A stretch of DNA of 23,936 bases from Paracoccaceae bacterium (GCA_902525995.1 CABZJG010000007.1:1-23936), one strand, 5' to 3'. Counted from the stretch's first letter, positions 1 through 7,600 are shown. A program made the numbers and translations. The notes: a model not told the origin generated them from the letters alone.

Positions 1-71
1 CACTTTAAATTTACGCCTTTCTCATGCGCAACATTACTTACAGCTCCATTAATATTTCAATATGAATACGT

Positions 72-1124
72 TTAGATTCCCAAATCTCGTTTTTTATCAA
101 CCAGTTCTGAAACTGATAAGTGTAACATTCTAGCTGCAATATCAATGTCATTTTCCGCAGCCACGAGGGCTGCAGTCACAACTTCACGTTCTACGGATTT
201 TAAGTGTTCGGCGATCATCAATTTCCCATTGGATACAAAAAACGCTCGATAATCATTTATTGTGTCTACGGGTGAGCTTAAATGATCGCCTGAAAGATTG
301 TCTGCCTTCTGGACTGGATCGGCACTATCATCACTGTGCTGTCTATTTTGTTCTCTTAGTACTTGTTGAACTTCTGCGGCAGTTATTTTTTCACCAGTGG
401 AGCGAATAATTAAACACTCAAGAACATTTCTTAATTGTCTAACATTGCCTGGCCAAGCAAATGTCTTCAAGAGCCATAAGGCTTCGGTTTCTATTTGGAA
501 GTTTGCGTTTCCAATGTGAACTGAGGTTAATTGTTGCGCAAGATGGTGTGCTAACTTTTCGATATCTTCTGACCGATCTTTCAGCGCAGGAACACGAATT
601 GGAAAAGCACTTATTCGAAAGAAAAGGTCGGACCGGAAGTTTTTTAATACAACTTGTTTGTATAGGTTTTTGTGGGTTGCACAGACCAAACGGAAATCGA
701 CTGCAATCTCCTTAGATGAACCAACGGGAGTAAAGCATTTTGTCTCTAGGGCACGCAGCAATTTTGATTGTAAATCCAGTGGCATATCACCGATTTCATC
801 TAGAAAAAGAGTGCCATTATGCGCTTGTTCAAATTTGCCCTTATGAGATTTTACTGCCCCCGTAAATGCACCCTTTTCATAGCCAAATAATTCAGCTTCG
901 AGAAGGCTACGTGGAATTGAGGCACAATTGACAGATATGAGTCGCCCTGATCGCCCGGATAACTCGGCAAGTGCTTGTGCAACTACTTCTTTTCCTGAGC
1001 CACTGGGTCCCGTGATGAGCACTGGAATATTATGTTCGGCAACGTCAATTACCGACTTCTTCAATGCGACCATTGGCTGAGACGTGCCAACAATGACACG
1101 CGATAAATTATCCACAAATGACAT
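72..1124 (-). CDS. fleQ: FleQ-like sigma-54 activator (first paralogue)
   Basis: Enhancer-binding protein of about 350 residues that would hydrolyse ATP to open sigma-54 promoters. The AAA+ domain starts almost at the N-terminus: Walker A GPSGSGKE (39-46), the sigma-54-contacting loop GAFTGA (85-90), Walker B GTLFLDE (104-110), FRSDLFFR arginine-finger region (163-170) and WPGNVR (224-229). A Fis-type helix-turn-helix is likely at 311-345. There is no receiver, GAF or PAS domain in front, as reported for Rhodobacter sphaeroides FleQ. I chose the ATG at 1124 because AGAGG lies 7 nt upstream and it aligns exactly with the start of the paralogue at 22426; a GTG at 1145 would add seven residues. 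No sigma-54 promoter is visible upstream, which suits a top-level regulator. Family assignment is firm; fleQ identity rests on context. Confidence 0.85.
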   Translation of the reverse strand: MSFVDNLSRVIVGTSQPMVALKKSVIDVAEHNIPVLITGPSGSGKEVVAQALAELSGRSGRLISVNCASIPRSLLEAELFGYEKGAFTGAVKSHKGKFEQAHNGTLFLDEIGDMPLDLQSKLLRALETKCFTPVGSSKEIAVDFRLVCATHKNLYKQVVLKNFRSDLFFRISAFPIRVPALKDRSEDIEKLAHHLAQQLTSVHIGNANFQIETEALWLLKTFAWPGNVRQLRNVLECLIIRSTGEKITAAEVQQVLREQNRQHSDDSADPVQKADNLSGDHLSSPVDTINDYRAFFVSNGKLMIAEHLKSVEREVVTAALVAAENDIDIAARMLHLSVSELVDKKRDLGI

Positions 1125-1359
1125 CGTAGACCTCTGTAAACCCACCTTATAAAGCCTCGGAGTTCCTGTTCTTGCGACGAGATACCCTCGATATACTTTG
1201 AAAATATCGGAATTAGAGGCTTCAATCAGTAGTTCGGTGGAGTATGTGGGCGCCCCATTCGGGAAAAATATATACTTTATGGGTGGGTAAGGGCGAGTTT
1301 ACAGGAATAAGTCAACTGTTCGCCGCTAATCTCCGCAATCAAATAGGCTGAATGATATT

Positions 1360-1845
1360 TCATTTGCTAGTATAGTCTCTTACCAAGCGTACAGCGTTCT
1401 TTTGATATCGAAAAAAGCGGTTATACAAATACCCTGTGTAAAAGTTAACAGTCCACTGATAGTGCTTGGCATAAAAACTTTGGTCGCTTGACCAATAAGA
1501 TCCTGCATAGGTTTCAGGAAAGGTCTCCATATCTATTTTAGGGGGGATTTCTGCATCCGAAATTAAGCCTTGGAGCTCTTTAGTTGTAGGCAATCGCCAA
1601 CCGCCCCCCATTTGACCTTCAATCCGTTTTATGACTTCTTCCGCCTCGGCTACTGATAGCATCTTGACTTCGCCGATGCATGTTTCATCTTCCCAGACTT
1701 GGCCGATGCTGCATCGCATCCATTCAAGTTTGTTCATGTAGTCTCTTGCGATTGGCCCATCACGTTGCAACCGTAAAGGTTCGGCACTAGCAAATTGCGA
1801 TTGAAGCATAAATACTGTTAAAACCATCAAGAAATTTAGCTTCAT
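1360..1845 (-). CDS. secreted DUF1566 (Lcl C-terminal domain) protein
   Basis: About 161 residues. The N-terminus looks like a Sec signal peptide: basic MK, hydrophobic LNFLMVLTVFML, and a likely cleavage after ASA near residue 21. The mature part carries family hallmarks: EWMRCSIGQ with a second Cys eleven residues on (C45 and C56, a probable disulfide), GGWRLPTTKEL (81-91), SYWSSD (116-121) and a final NAVRLVRD (150-157). These are typical of DUF1566/Lcl C-terminal domain proteins, which are exported and mostly of unknown function. It is the only non-flagellar-looking gene in the left half, lying between a fleQ-like gene and motA and divergent from motA. Start is uncertain: ATG at 1845 is chosen, GTG at 1854 would add three residues, and neither has a strong ribosome binding site. 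A link to motility is not shown by the sequence. Confidence 0.75.
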   Translation of the reverse strand: MKLNFLMVLTVFMLQSQFASAEPLRLQRDGPIARDYMNKLEWMRCSIGQVWEDETCIGEVKMLSVAEAEEVIKRIEGQMGGGWRLPTTKELQGLISDAEIPPKIDMETFPETYAGSYWSSDQSFYAKHYQWTVNFYTGYLYNRFFRYQKNAVRLVRDYTSK

Positions 1846-1897
1846 TTTTCGCACTATCTCGTCTTTTTTGTTTGCTTGTATGTCAACCTTTTCAATA

Positions 1898-1913
1898 TGG
1901 CACTACTTTTGCA
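1898..1913 (+). promoter_or_regulatory. sigma-54 promoter of motA
   Basis: TGGCAC-TACTT-TTGCA: the -24 GG and -12 GC dinucleotides are exactly 10 bases apart and the flanking bases match the sigma-54 consensus. Transcription should start near 1924, about 22 nt before the motA ATG. The element lies inside the longest open frame running into motA, so that extension (start at 1868) cannot be the true start. Confidence 0.9.
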
Positions 1914-1945
1914 ACCCTTTTGGAAAAACAAGTAGAGTGCATACA

Positions 1946-2710
1946 ATGGATTTAGCTTCTTTGATTGGCATGCTCGGCGCGTTGGGTATGATCGCAGGCA
2001 CAATGATTTCCTCTGCAGGAAGTCTGGGACCTTTTATCGATGTCCCGTCAACTCTTATCGTTATAGGCGGTACATTTTTTGCTGTTATGTGGACAGCGCC
2101 GCTTCCAGTTTTTCTTGGTCACTTTGGTGCTATGGCAAAGTGTTTTCTCCCTCCAGTCAAGAAACTGGACGTAATGATTGTTCGAATGGTTGAGCTTGCA
2201 GGCATTGCTCGAAAAGATGGGATGATGGCCCTTGAGGGTCAGGAATGCACGGATAAGTTTTTTGAAAAAGGTTTGCAATTGCTCGTTGACGGGGCTGACG
2301 AACCAAAGCTGGTCAAGCAGCTCAATGCTGAAATCGCAGCGATGAAAATTCGCCATGAACAAATTCACGGGGTTCTGGGCGCTTGGGTAGATATTGCGCC
2401 GGCTATGGGAATGATTGGCACACTCATTGGTCTGGTTGTGATGCTCGGAAATATGAGTGATCCAAAGGCTATTGGCCCGGCTATGGCTGTTGCTTTGCTG
2501 ACCACTTTGTACGGCGCCTTTTTCGCGAATGTATTCTTTGGACCGATAAAAACCAAGTTGGAAGGCTATACATCATACGAAATAAATTATCGTAATTTGG
2601 TGGTAGAGGGTTTGCGCAATATTGCTCGTGGGGAGTCACCGCGAAATATTCAGGATGTATTGGCCTCTAACTTACCAGCTAAGCAACAAGAAACTCTAGC
2701 AGCGGCTTGA
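1946..2710 (+). CDS. motA: flagellar stator protein MotA/PomA
   Basis: Inner-membrane stator subunit, 254 residues, that with MotB forms the ion channel driving rotation through contact with FliG. The N-terminus MDLASLIGMLG and the block DIAPAMGMIGTLIGLVVML followed by DPKAIGPAMAVALLTTLYGA closely resemble Vibrio PomA. Four membrane segments are visible (about 3-22, 31-52, 150-172 and 182-205), with the cytoplasmic loop between the second and third carrying the torque-generating charges (ARKDGMMALEGQE). The Thr residues of IGT and LTT, implicated in sodium coupling in PomA, are present. The ATG at 1946 is chosen over the upstream extension because a sigma-54 promoter lies in that extension. 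motB begins four bases after the stop, so the two are co-transcribed. Sodium rather than proton coupling is inferred from similarity. Confidence 0.95.
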   Translation: MDLASLIGMLGALGMIAGTMISSAGSLGPFIDVPSTLIVIGGTFFAVMWTAPLPVFLGHFGAMAKCFLPPVKKLDVMIVRMVELAGIARKDGMMALEGQECTDKFFEKGLQLLVDGADEPKLVKQLNAEIAAMKIRHEQIHGVLGAWVDIAPAMGMIGTLIGLVVMLGNMSDPKAIGPAMAVALLTTLYGAFFANVFFGPIKTKLEGYTSYEINYRNLVVEGLRNIARGESPRNIQDVLASNLPAKQQETLAAA

Positions 2711-2714
2711 TCTA

Positions 2715-3944
2715 ATGGCAGAAGACATCGTCGAAGAAGAAGAACAGGAAGAAGAGTGCCCAAAATGCCCGCCGGCTGGTGCGCCAGCTTGGATGGCCAC
2801 CTTTGCAGATATGGCAACGCTTTTGATGGCGTTCTTTGTTATGATTTTGTCATTTGCAGAAATGAATGTTCCAAAATTCAAACAAATTTCTGGTTCTTTA
2901 AAGGACTCTTTTGGTGTGCAACGCCTGATCCCCGTGGTTGAACAGCCAGAAGGGACGACCGTTCTTGAGATGAATTTTAGTCCCTCACCAGCGCCCTCAG
3001 TGACAGAAGATATGACACAGCAAACAACTGAGTTAGAGCAGCCTGATGTCAAAATTCCCAGTGACAATGATGATAGTGAAGGCTCTGATCAACTAGGAGA
3101 GGGCGAAAAGCTAGAAGAAGGTCTTGGAGGGGAAAACAAAGATGGCAAAGGCGATGGTGAGGCTAAGTCTGACGCAGAAAAACTAGCTGAAGCCATTGAG
3201 CAAATTTCAAATGCGGTCGATATAGCTGTTTCTACTTTGGAAGACAAAGTTGTTGTTGACCTAAAAACAGAAAATTCGTCTCCGCAAGAAATGAAAGAGA
3301 AATTCAAAAAAGTTGGACAGGCAGTTCAATTGGCGGGTCTGGCGACTGGGAAATCAGAGCAAGAGATATTGTATGGTGGTCTAGACCAACAATTGAATGA
3401 ATTAATTGATTTTGTTTCTGATCTAGAGAATGAGTTGAAAAAGTTAGGCGGTCAAGACAAAGACACCGGATTCACCCAAACGGCACAAGCCAAACAAAAA
3501 GCGCAGAGTGCTTCAGATGAGCTTAAAGTAAAACTGCAAGAACAGATCGACATGGGTGCTGTTAACGTTGAAACTCGTGATAACAAAGTGTTTGTGACTG
3601 TTGGGACTGGGGGCGCCTTTCCATCGGGTTCTGCAAACCTAACAGCTCAAGCTCAAGAAATTATTGATAAAATTGCACAAGTCAGTGATGGTGCAGACAA
3701 TTCAATTACAGTCTCCGGTCATACAGATGATGTGCCAATTACGTTTGGAGCGCTTTACCGAGACAATTGGGACTTGGCAGCTGCCAGGGCGGCGAGTGTT
3801 GTGCAGGCAGTTGAGCAGTCTGGACGCGTAGCACCAGGTCGCCTCCAAGCCGTTAGTTATGGTGAGACCAAACCTATTGCACCCAATTCATCCGAAATGG
3901 GTCGCGAAAAAAATCGCCGCATAGAGATTGAGCTAGAATACTAG
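2715..3944 (+). CDS. motB: flagellar stator protein MotB/PomB
   Basis: Stator subunit of 409 residues. A short acidic N-terminus leads into CPKCPPAGAPAW, then one membrane helix with the ion-binding aspartate D32 in the context TFADMATLLMAFFVMILSF. The plug region NVPKFKQISGS and DSFGV follow. This block matches Vibrio PomB (CPPPG...TFADLMSLLMCFF...KFKQIAGSM) better than H+-type MotB. A long acidic, low-complexity periplasmic linker (about residues 90-250) makes the protein longer than usual MotB. The C-terminus is an OmpA-like peptidoglycan-binding domain (FPSGSANL, SGHTDD, NWDLAAARA, GETKPIAPN, NRRIEI). It is translated right after motA. The CxxC just before the membrane helix is an unusual detail; PomB also has cysteines there. 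Confidence 0.95.
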   Translation: MAEDIVEEEEQEEECPKCPPAGAPAWMATFADMATLLMAFFVMILSFAEMNVPKFKQISGSLKDSFGVQRLIPVVEQPEGTTVLEMNFSPSPAPSVTEDMTQQTTELEQPDVKIPSDNDDSEGSDQLGEGEKLEEGLGGENKDGKGDGEAKSDAEKLAEAIEQISNAVDIAVSTLEDKVVVDLKTENSSPQEMKEKFKKVGQAVQLAGLATGKSEQEILYGGLDQQLNELIDFVSDLENELKKLGGQDKDTGFTQTAQAKQKAQSASDELKVKLQEQIDMGAVNVETRDNKVFVTVGTGGAFPSGSANLTAQAQEIIDKIAQVSDGADNSITVSGHTDDVPITFGALYRDNWDLAAARAASVVQAVEQSGRVAPGRLQAVSYGETKPIAPNSSEMGREKNRRIEIELEY

Positions 3945-3994
3945 TCAACCTGAAAATCTACGGGATAAGTAAGGCTGAGGAGATAGAAAAAGTT

Positions 3995-4216
3995 ATGTTG
4001 GGTCAGCAAAAGAAACCTCCATGTCGCGTTTGCATGTCGCTTAGATTGTTTTTACTGGCTGTATTGGCAATCGTGTTGATGACAATAATTAATCCAGATA
4101 TCCTGAATTTTATGGGTAAATTTACTATTGGATCAATAGCAGTAGTTTTTATTTCTATATTTGGCTTTTTTTCCTTGCTCAAATTGATGATCGATTATTT
4201 TAGGATACATGATTAA
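3995..4216 (+). CDS. small two-helix membrane protein downstream of motB
   Basis: 73 residues, not recognised. The N-terminus is basic with a CRVC motif (C10, C13), followed by two predicted membrane helices (about 15-35 and 42-66) separated by a short NPDILNFMGK loop, and a short charged tail. It starts 50 nt after motB with no promoter evident between, so it is probably the third gene of the motAB unit. AGGAG sits about 12 nt before the ATG, a little far. The CxxC at the membrane interface echoes the CPKC at the same relative place in MotB, which might mean a shared metal or redox property; that is speculation. It could also be a chance small frame, but hydrophobic patterning and position argue for a real gene. 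Confidence 0.6.
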   Translation: MLGQQKKPPCRVCMSLRLFLLAVLAIVLMTIINPDILNFMGKFTIGSIAVVFISIFGFFSLLKLMIDYFRIHD

Positions 4217-4300
4217 TATCAATGTTTTACATTTAATATTGGACTCTACCAATCGTTAATTTGGCTTAAAATCAATATGCTGCATTTTTTCCTTTAAAAG

Positions 4301-4316
4301 TGGCATGAATTTTGCT
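4301..4316 (+). promoter_or_regulatory. sigma-54 promoter of rpoN
   Basis: TGGCAT-GAATT-TTGCT with correct GG-N10-GC spacing. The predicted transcription start, about 12 nt after the -12 C, is near 4327, directly at the rpoN ATG (4328). The gene for sigma-54 therefore appears to be transcribed by sigma-54. Confidence 0.85.
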
Positions 4317-4327
4317 TCACTAGATAT

Positions 4328-5698
4328 ATGTCGATGCTTAGTCTGAATATTGGAACCCAGCAGGTTCAAAAGCAGAGCTTGGTAATAACACCTCAGCTTC
4401 AGCACGCTATTAGTATTCTACAAATGAATAATTTGGAGCTAGAGAAGCACCTGGACGAGTTGGCTGAAAGCAACCCGTTTATTGAGGTCAAAAAGGTAAA
4501 TTCAGAACAAAAACAAAGAATCAACTTGGATTTTCCTCAAAACTCTAAAGGTTCAGGTACTTCTGGGTCTTTCCTTGATAATCTCTTGGGTGAGAGGCCG
4601 GAAACATTAATTGAGCACATATGCAAGCAAATTAGGCTCACTGGGCTAAACGAGATTGATCAATCAATTGCTTATCGATTGTTGATGGATATTTCACCTG
4701 CGGGATATTTGCAGTGCAATAATGAACAAATTAGTGAACAATTATCGGTTCCTGTAGATGCTATTGAAGCAGTTATACAATGTCTTCAATCACTAGAACC
4801 GGTTGGAATATTCGCACGCTCGCTTTCAGAATGCCTAGCATTGCAGGCCAAGGATCGAGGCGAATACGACGTCATTATGCAAATACTTTTAAATAATCTT
4901 GAGTTGCTAGCAAAGGGAGAACTCAAAGCCCTTTGTATGATTGCCGAGTGTTCAGTTGACGAAATGAAACAAAGGGCTATCCGGATTAGGCAGTACAACC
5001 CTAAACCTGGTGCAAACTTTAGTCATGATGCAGTCGGCACCATTCGGGAACCTGACTTGATCGTACAACGCATCGGAGATGAAATTGAAATTTCGTTAAA
5101 TAGAGCGTCATTGCCCAGTGTTCGTATCAATTTGGAGTATGCGCAAGAGGTTGGTAAAGCTCAATCAAATGAGGAACAATCTACTGAATTTGTTAAGAAC
5201 TCTGTAGCCACAGGTCATTGGTTGAAAAGAGCAATAGCGCAAAGAAACCAAACTTTGCAGAGAGTTGCATCGTATATCCTGAAACATCAAATTAATTTTT
5301 TTGATCAAGGTATTGAGGGGTTGCGACCACTGCAACTTCGTATTGTTGCTGAAGCTTTGGGAATACATGAGAGTACAGTAAGCCGCTCTACCGCATCGGT
5401 TCTAATTCAAACACCACGTGGAACATTTCCGTTGAAGATGTTTTTTAGCAGCGGCCTTCAAGCAAAAGAAAATGATGAAGGTGTGTCTGCACGCGCCATC
5501 CGTACCAAAATAAAAGATATAATTTCTCGCGAAAACCCCTTAAAGCCAACCAGTGATGCAAAAATATCTAAAATTTTGAGCGATGAAGGTTATCAGGTCG
5601 CAAGACGAACGGTCGCCAAATACAGAGAATTGGAAAACATAAAATCTACATCCCAACGGAAAAGAACACATAAGCTCAATGAATTAATGGAGCACTAA
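4328..5698 (+). CDS. rpoN: RNA polymerase sigma-54 factor, flagellar copy
   Basis: 456 residues. Region I, which holds the polymerase silent until an activator acts, is clear (QKQSLVITPQLQHAISILQM, about 14-33). A short variable region II follows (about 55-90), then the core-binding region III. The helix-turn-helix that reads the -12 element is in the block around HESTVSRSTASV, and the RpoN box ARRTVAKYRE (425-434) reads the -24 element. The usual rpoN neighbours (lptB before; hpf and ptsN after) are absent. The gene sits between stator and export genes, so it is probably a flagellum-dedicated copy like R. sphaeroides RpoN2, with a housekeeping copy elsewhere (inference). No Shine-Dalgarno sequence precedes the ATG, and the predicted promoter leaves essentially no leader; an in-frame ATG at 4334 is the alternative start. 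Confidence 0.95.
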   Translation: MSMLSLNIGTQQVQKQSLVITPQLQHAISILQMNNLELEKHLDELAESNPFIEVKKVNSEQKQRINLDFPQNSKGSGTSGSFLDNLLGERPETLIEHICKQIRLTGLNEIDQSIAYRLLMDISPAGYLQCNNEQISEQLSVPVDAIEAVIQCLQSLEPVGIFARSLSECLALQAKDRGEYDVIMQILLNNLELLAKGELKALCMIAECSVDEMKQRAIRIRQYNPKPGANFSHDAVGTIREPDLIVQRIGDEIEISLNRASLPSVRINLEYAQEVGKAQSNEEQSTEFVKNSVATGHWLKRAIAQRNQTLQRVASYILKHQINFFDQGIEGLRPLQLRIVAEALGIHESTVSRSTASVLIQTPRGTFPLKMFFSSGLQAKENDEGVSARAIRTKIKDIISRENPLKPTSDAKISKILSDEGYQVARRTVAKYRELENIKSTSQRKRTHKLNELMEH

Positions 5699-5729
5699 AG
5701 ATCCGAAATGCCTTTTTTTTTGTGGTATA

Positions 5730-5754
5730 GGCTTAAAGCCAATTTAATTTTTTT
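5730..5754 (+). terminator. weak candidate terminator after rpoN
   Basis: A short inverted repeat GGCTTAAAGCC is followed by an AT-rich stretch with a T-run (5748-5754). It lies in the 68-base gap where rpoN converges with the minus-strand PDZ gene. The stem is only about four pairs, so this is tentative. Confidence 0.3.
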
Positions 5755-5766
5755 AAACGTAAAGAC

Positions 5767-6528
5767 TTAAACCCTAGTTAGGTTTTTCTTTCTCTTTTTT
5801 GGCCTGGTTTGCTCCAAGCCATGGACTGGTTGTTTGAAGAATAACTCTCCATCTAAATCTAAAGCAACTCTCTGTGCCTGCAATTCTGTTTCCGCTGCAA
5901 TTGTCTGTAGATATATAAAGCGACGGTAACTCATAAAACTTACTGCTAGATTCAAATGTTCACGACCAACGTACAAGCACAAAACAGCAAAATAGATTGC
6001 TGCCAAAAGCCAATGAACTGCAAATGTAGCTATGAACCCAAGAATACTGGCAATTGCTGCCTCCCAAACACGTTGGTTCAAAAACCAAAAGGGCGGGATG
6101 ATCATTGCGAGTAGGGATTTGGATTTAAGAACTAATTCCGCATTTTTTTTGATGTCATGGAAAATCATATATTCATACAGACGTTTGCTTTTGGCATTTT
6201 GCAAAAGTTCTTCCAACTTAGTTGGGAGAATATCTTCAACTACCTCTTTCTCTTCAAAGGTAACCCAAAGCGGCTGATCAATAATCACATTGAAAATCCG
6301 GCTTTCCCTGCAGACGGTTAATACTGCTTGGATTGACGAGCCATCGTGCTCTTCCTCATCAACATCAAATCGTTCATTTAGATCTGCTGTAGATCCAAAA
6401 AACTCTTCTCCGTCCAGCCCCACAATTCGATCACCTAGCTGAAGTCCTATGCTTCTAGCATAGCCGCCCCTGAAACTCTTTATCACAAGGGCTTTAGAGC
6501 TAGGCGCATCTTGGTCCATTTCATCCAT
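5767..6528 (-). CDS. PDZ-like membrane protein, unknown function
   Basis: 253 residues, not recognised as a named family. Residues about 10-85 look like a PDZ domain: KSFRGGYARSIGLQLGDRIVGLDGEEF has the typical substrate-groove and GLQLGDRI...DG pattern. A charged linker follows (about 95-135), then hydrophobic segments at about 138-151 and 155-188 that probably form two or three membrane helices. The tail is cytoplasmic-looking and ends in a basic KKRKK patch. There is no signal peptide, so the PDZ part may be cytoplasmic, unlike DegP-type periplasmic PDZ domains. It follows the coiled-coil gene by 28 nt on the same strand and is the last gene of the leftward run before converging with rpoN. 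Its place suggests an accessory flagellar or polar-assembly role, but nothing in the sequence proves it. Confidence 0.6.
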   Translation of the reverse strand: MDEMDQDAPSSKALVIKSFRGGYARSIGLQLGDRIVGLDGEEFFGSTADLNERFDVDEEEHDGSSIQAVLTVCRESRIFNVIIDQPLWVTFEEKEVVEDILPTKLEELLQNAKSKRLYEYMIFHDIKKNAELVLKSKSLLAMIIPPFWFLNQRVWEAAIASILGFIATFAVHWLLAAIYFAVLCLYVGREHLNLAVSFMSYRRFIYLQTIAAETELQAQRVALDLDGELFFKQPVHGLEQTRPKKRKKNLTRV

Positions 6529-6556
6529 TGAGGTTCACGCTTTTCAAAATGACGGG

Positions 6557-7393
6557 TTACGGAAATTTAATAACATCTTCTGTTTTATCTTGAGCCGCTT
6601 TTGCATTGGCATTCGCTCTTGCTTTTGCCTGAGCTGCACTACGCTTTGCTGCAGCTAAGCTCTTGTCAAGAGTGGCTATTCTAGCAGACAGCTCCATATT
6701 GACTTCCTGGAGGGACTGCAGTGCCTCACGCTGTTCTTTTGCATCCGAAGAAGTGTCAGAAATGGTTTGAAGCGCAGAAATCACAGATTTTGTGAAGTTC
6801 CCCATAATCATATTTTGCGCCTTGAACTCTTCATTTGTCATTTCAGCATATGAAAGCGTCAATTCAGAATTCATGATCGATGTTTTCTCATGCATATCTA
6901 CAATACTTGCATCAAGCATTGGCTTTAGAGAATTCATCTCAGAAATCGCCGTGGCTATCTCAAGCGATAAAACGTCTGATTTTTCGCTTATGGAAATCAG
7001 GGCAGCATTAGATGTTTCCACTGAGTTTCTTAATTGAGAAAGCTCAGCTAGTGCTGGCTCTAATTTGTTAATACTGTTATTTAGATTATCTACGTTTTCC
7101 ACAAAAACTGTTAAAAGCTCTGTGTTTGTAGCTGATAAGAGCTTTAACTGTGATGATGCTTGTAGAAATACAATTATTGAAAGCGCAACAGCACCTAAAC
7201 TTGAAATAAACCCAACTATCATGCTGGTTCTACCGAGTTTTTCTATCCCTGAAAGTTTCAGTGTAGATTTTTTGATTTGTTGCGCAACCTTAGCGTATTC
7301 CGATGTGACATCCATGGCCGCATCGGCTGCATCCAAAGCGATTTGAATGCTCTTTTCAACATCAGCCGTTGTCGCAGAACGATCACCTGTCAT
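6557..7393 (-). CDS. single-pass membrane coiled-coil protein, unknown function
   Basis: 278 residues, no family recognised. A roughly 55-residue N-terminal segment without a signal sequence precedes one strong membrane helix (about 57-78). Then comes a long, mostly helical region rich in Leu, Asn, Ser and Glu (about 80-245), consistent with coiled coils. The end is Ala/Lys-rich (AAAKRSAAQAKARANANAKAAQDK). It resembles the membrane-anchored part of chemoreceptor-like or tether proteins in layout only; no signalling hairpin is visible. AAGGA lies about 10 nt before the ATG, and the ATG follows the stop of the four-cysteine gene by three bases, so the two are probably co-translated. A possible sigma-54 promoter lies inside that upstream gene. 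It could be a scaffold linking membrane and basal body (speculation). Confidence 0.6.
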   Translation of the reverse strand: MTGDRSATTADVEKSIQIALDAADAAMDVTSEYAKVAQQIKKSTLKLSGIEKLGRTSMIVGFISSLGAVALSIIVFLQASSQLKLLSATNTELLTVFVENVDNLNNSINKLEPALAELSQLRNSVETSNAALISISEKSDVLSLEIATAISEMNSLKPMLDASIVDMHEKTSIMNSELTLSYAEMTNEEFKAQNMIMGNFTKSVISALQTISDTSSDAKEQREALQSLQEVNMELSARIATLDKSLAAAKRSAAQAKARANANAKAAQDKTEDVIKFP

Positions 7394-7396
7394 CAG

Positions 7397-7600
7397 CTAA
7401 AGTCCTTTTTTGTTTTTTGCCGTACTCTTTGTTGTTTTATAAGCACAATTCGTGCCACTTGTCTTGAAAACGGCGTGGGCTGGAATTATTGCAGATTTAA
7501 ATCCAAAATGCCTGCATCCCCATGGATTTCGTTTGTCATAGGTAATGTAGAAAAATCTGCAATCATTGCACGTTATGTTGGTTTTTTTTTCGTTTGGCAT
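7397..7600 (-). CDS. small four-cysteine protein
   Basis: 67 residues from the ATG at 7600; TTG codons at 7603 and 7609 are alternatives. The conserved-looking core is CNDCRFFYITYD, then NPWGCRHFGFKS, then a fourth Cys in SGTNC. That is four cysteines in a C-x2-C...C...C arrangement that could bind zinc or an iron-sulfur cluster. I recall short bacterial proteins with the same C-x2-C-x-aromatic...P-x-GC-x3-GFKS pattern, but I know no established function. It overlaps the 3' end of the preceding membrane-protein gene by 38 nt and sits three bases before the next gene, so it belongs to the flhB-distal unit. It is soluble, basic and without a signal peptide. Confidence 0.6.
   Translation of the reverse strand: MPNEKKTNITCNDCRFFYITYDKRNPWGCRHFGFKSAIIPAHAVFKTSGTNCAYKTTKSTAKNKKGL
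7442..7457 (-). promoter_or_regulatory. possible sigma-54 promoter inside the four-cysteine gene
   Basis: On the minus strand TGGCAC-GAATT-GTGCT: perfect -24 element, correct GG-N10-GC spacing, but G replaces T in the -12 TTGC. The predicted start near 7431 is 38 nt before the coiled-coil gene's ATG. It lies within coding sequence, so chance is possible. Confidence 0.4.

Noticed and set aside
1..71. Possible continuation of a gene at the left edge
   Set aside because: Only very short frames occur on either strand; nothing supportable.
1249..1256. GGGCGCCC palindrome in the gap between the first fleQ-like gene and the DUF1566 gene
   Set aside because: Eight bases alone, not placed relative to any promoter element I can identify.
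1868..1945. 26-residue N-terminal extension of MotA
   Set aside because: It contains the sigma-54 promoter, and the family N-terminus begins at the ATG at 1946.
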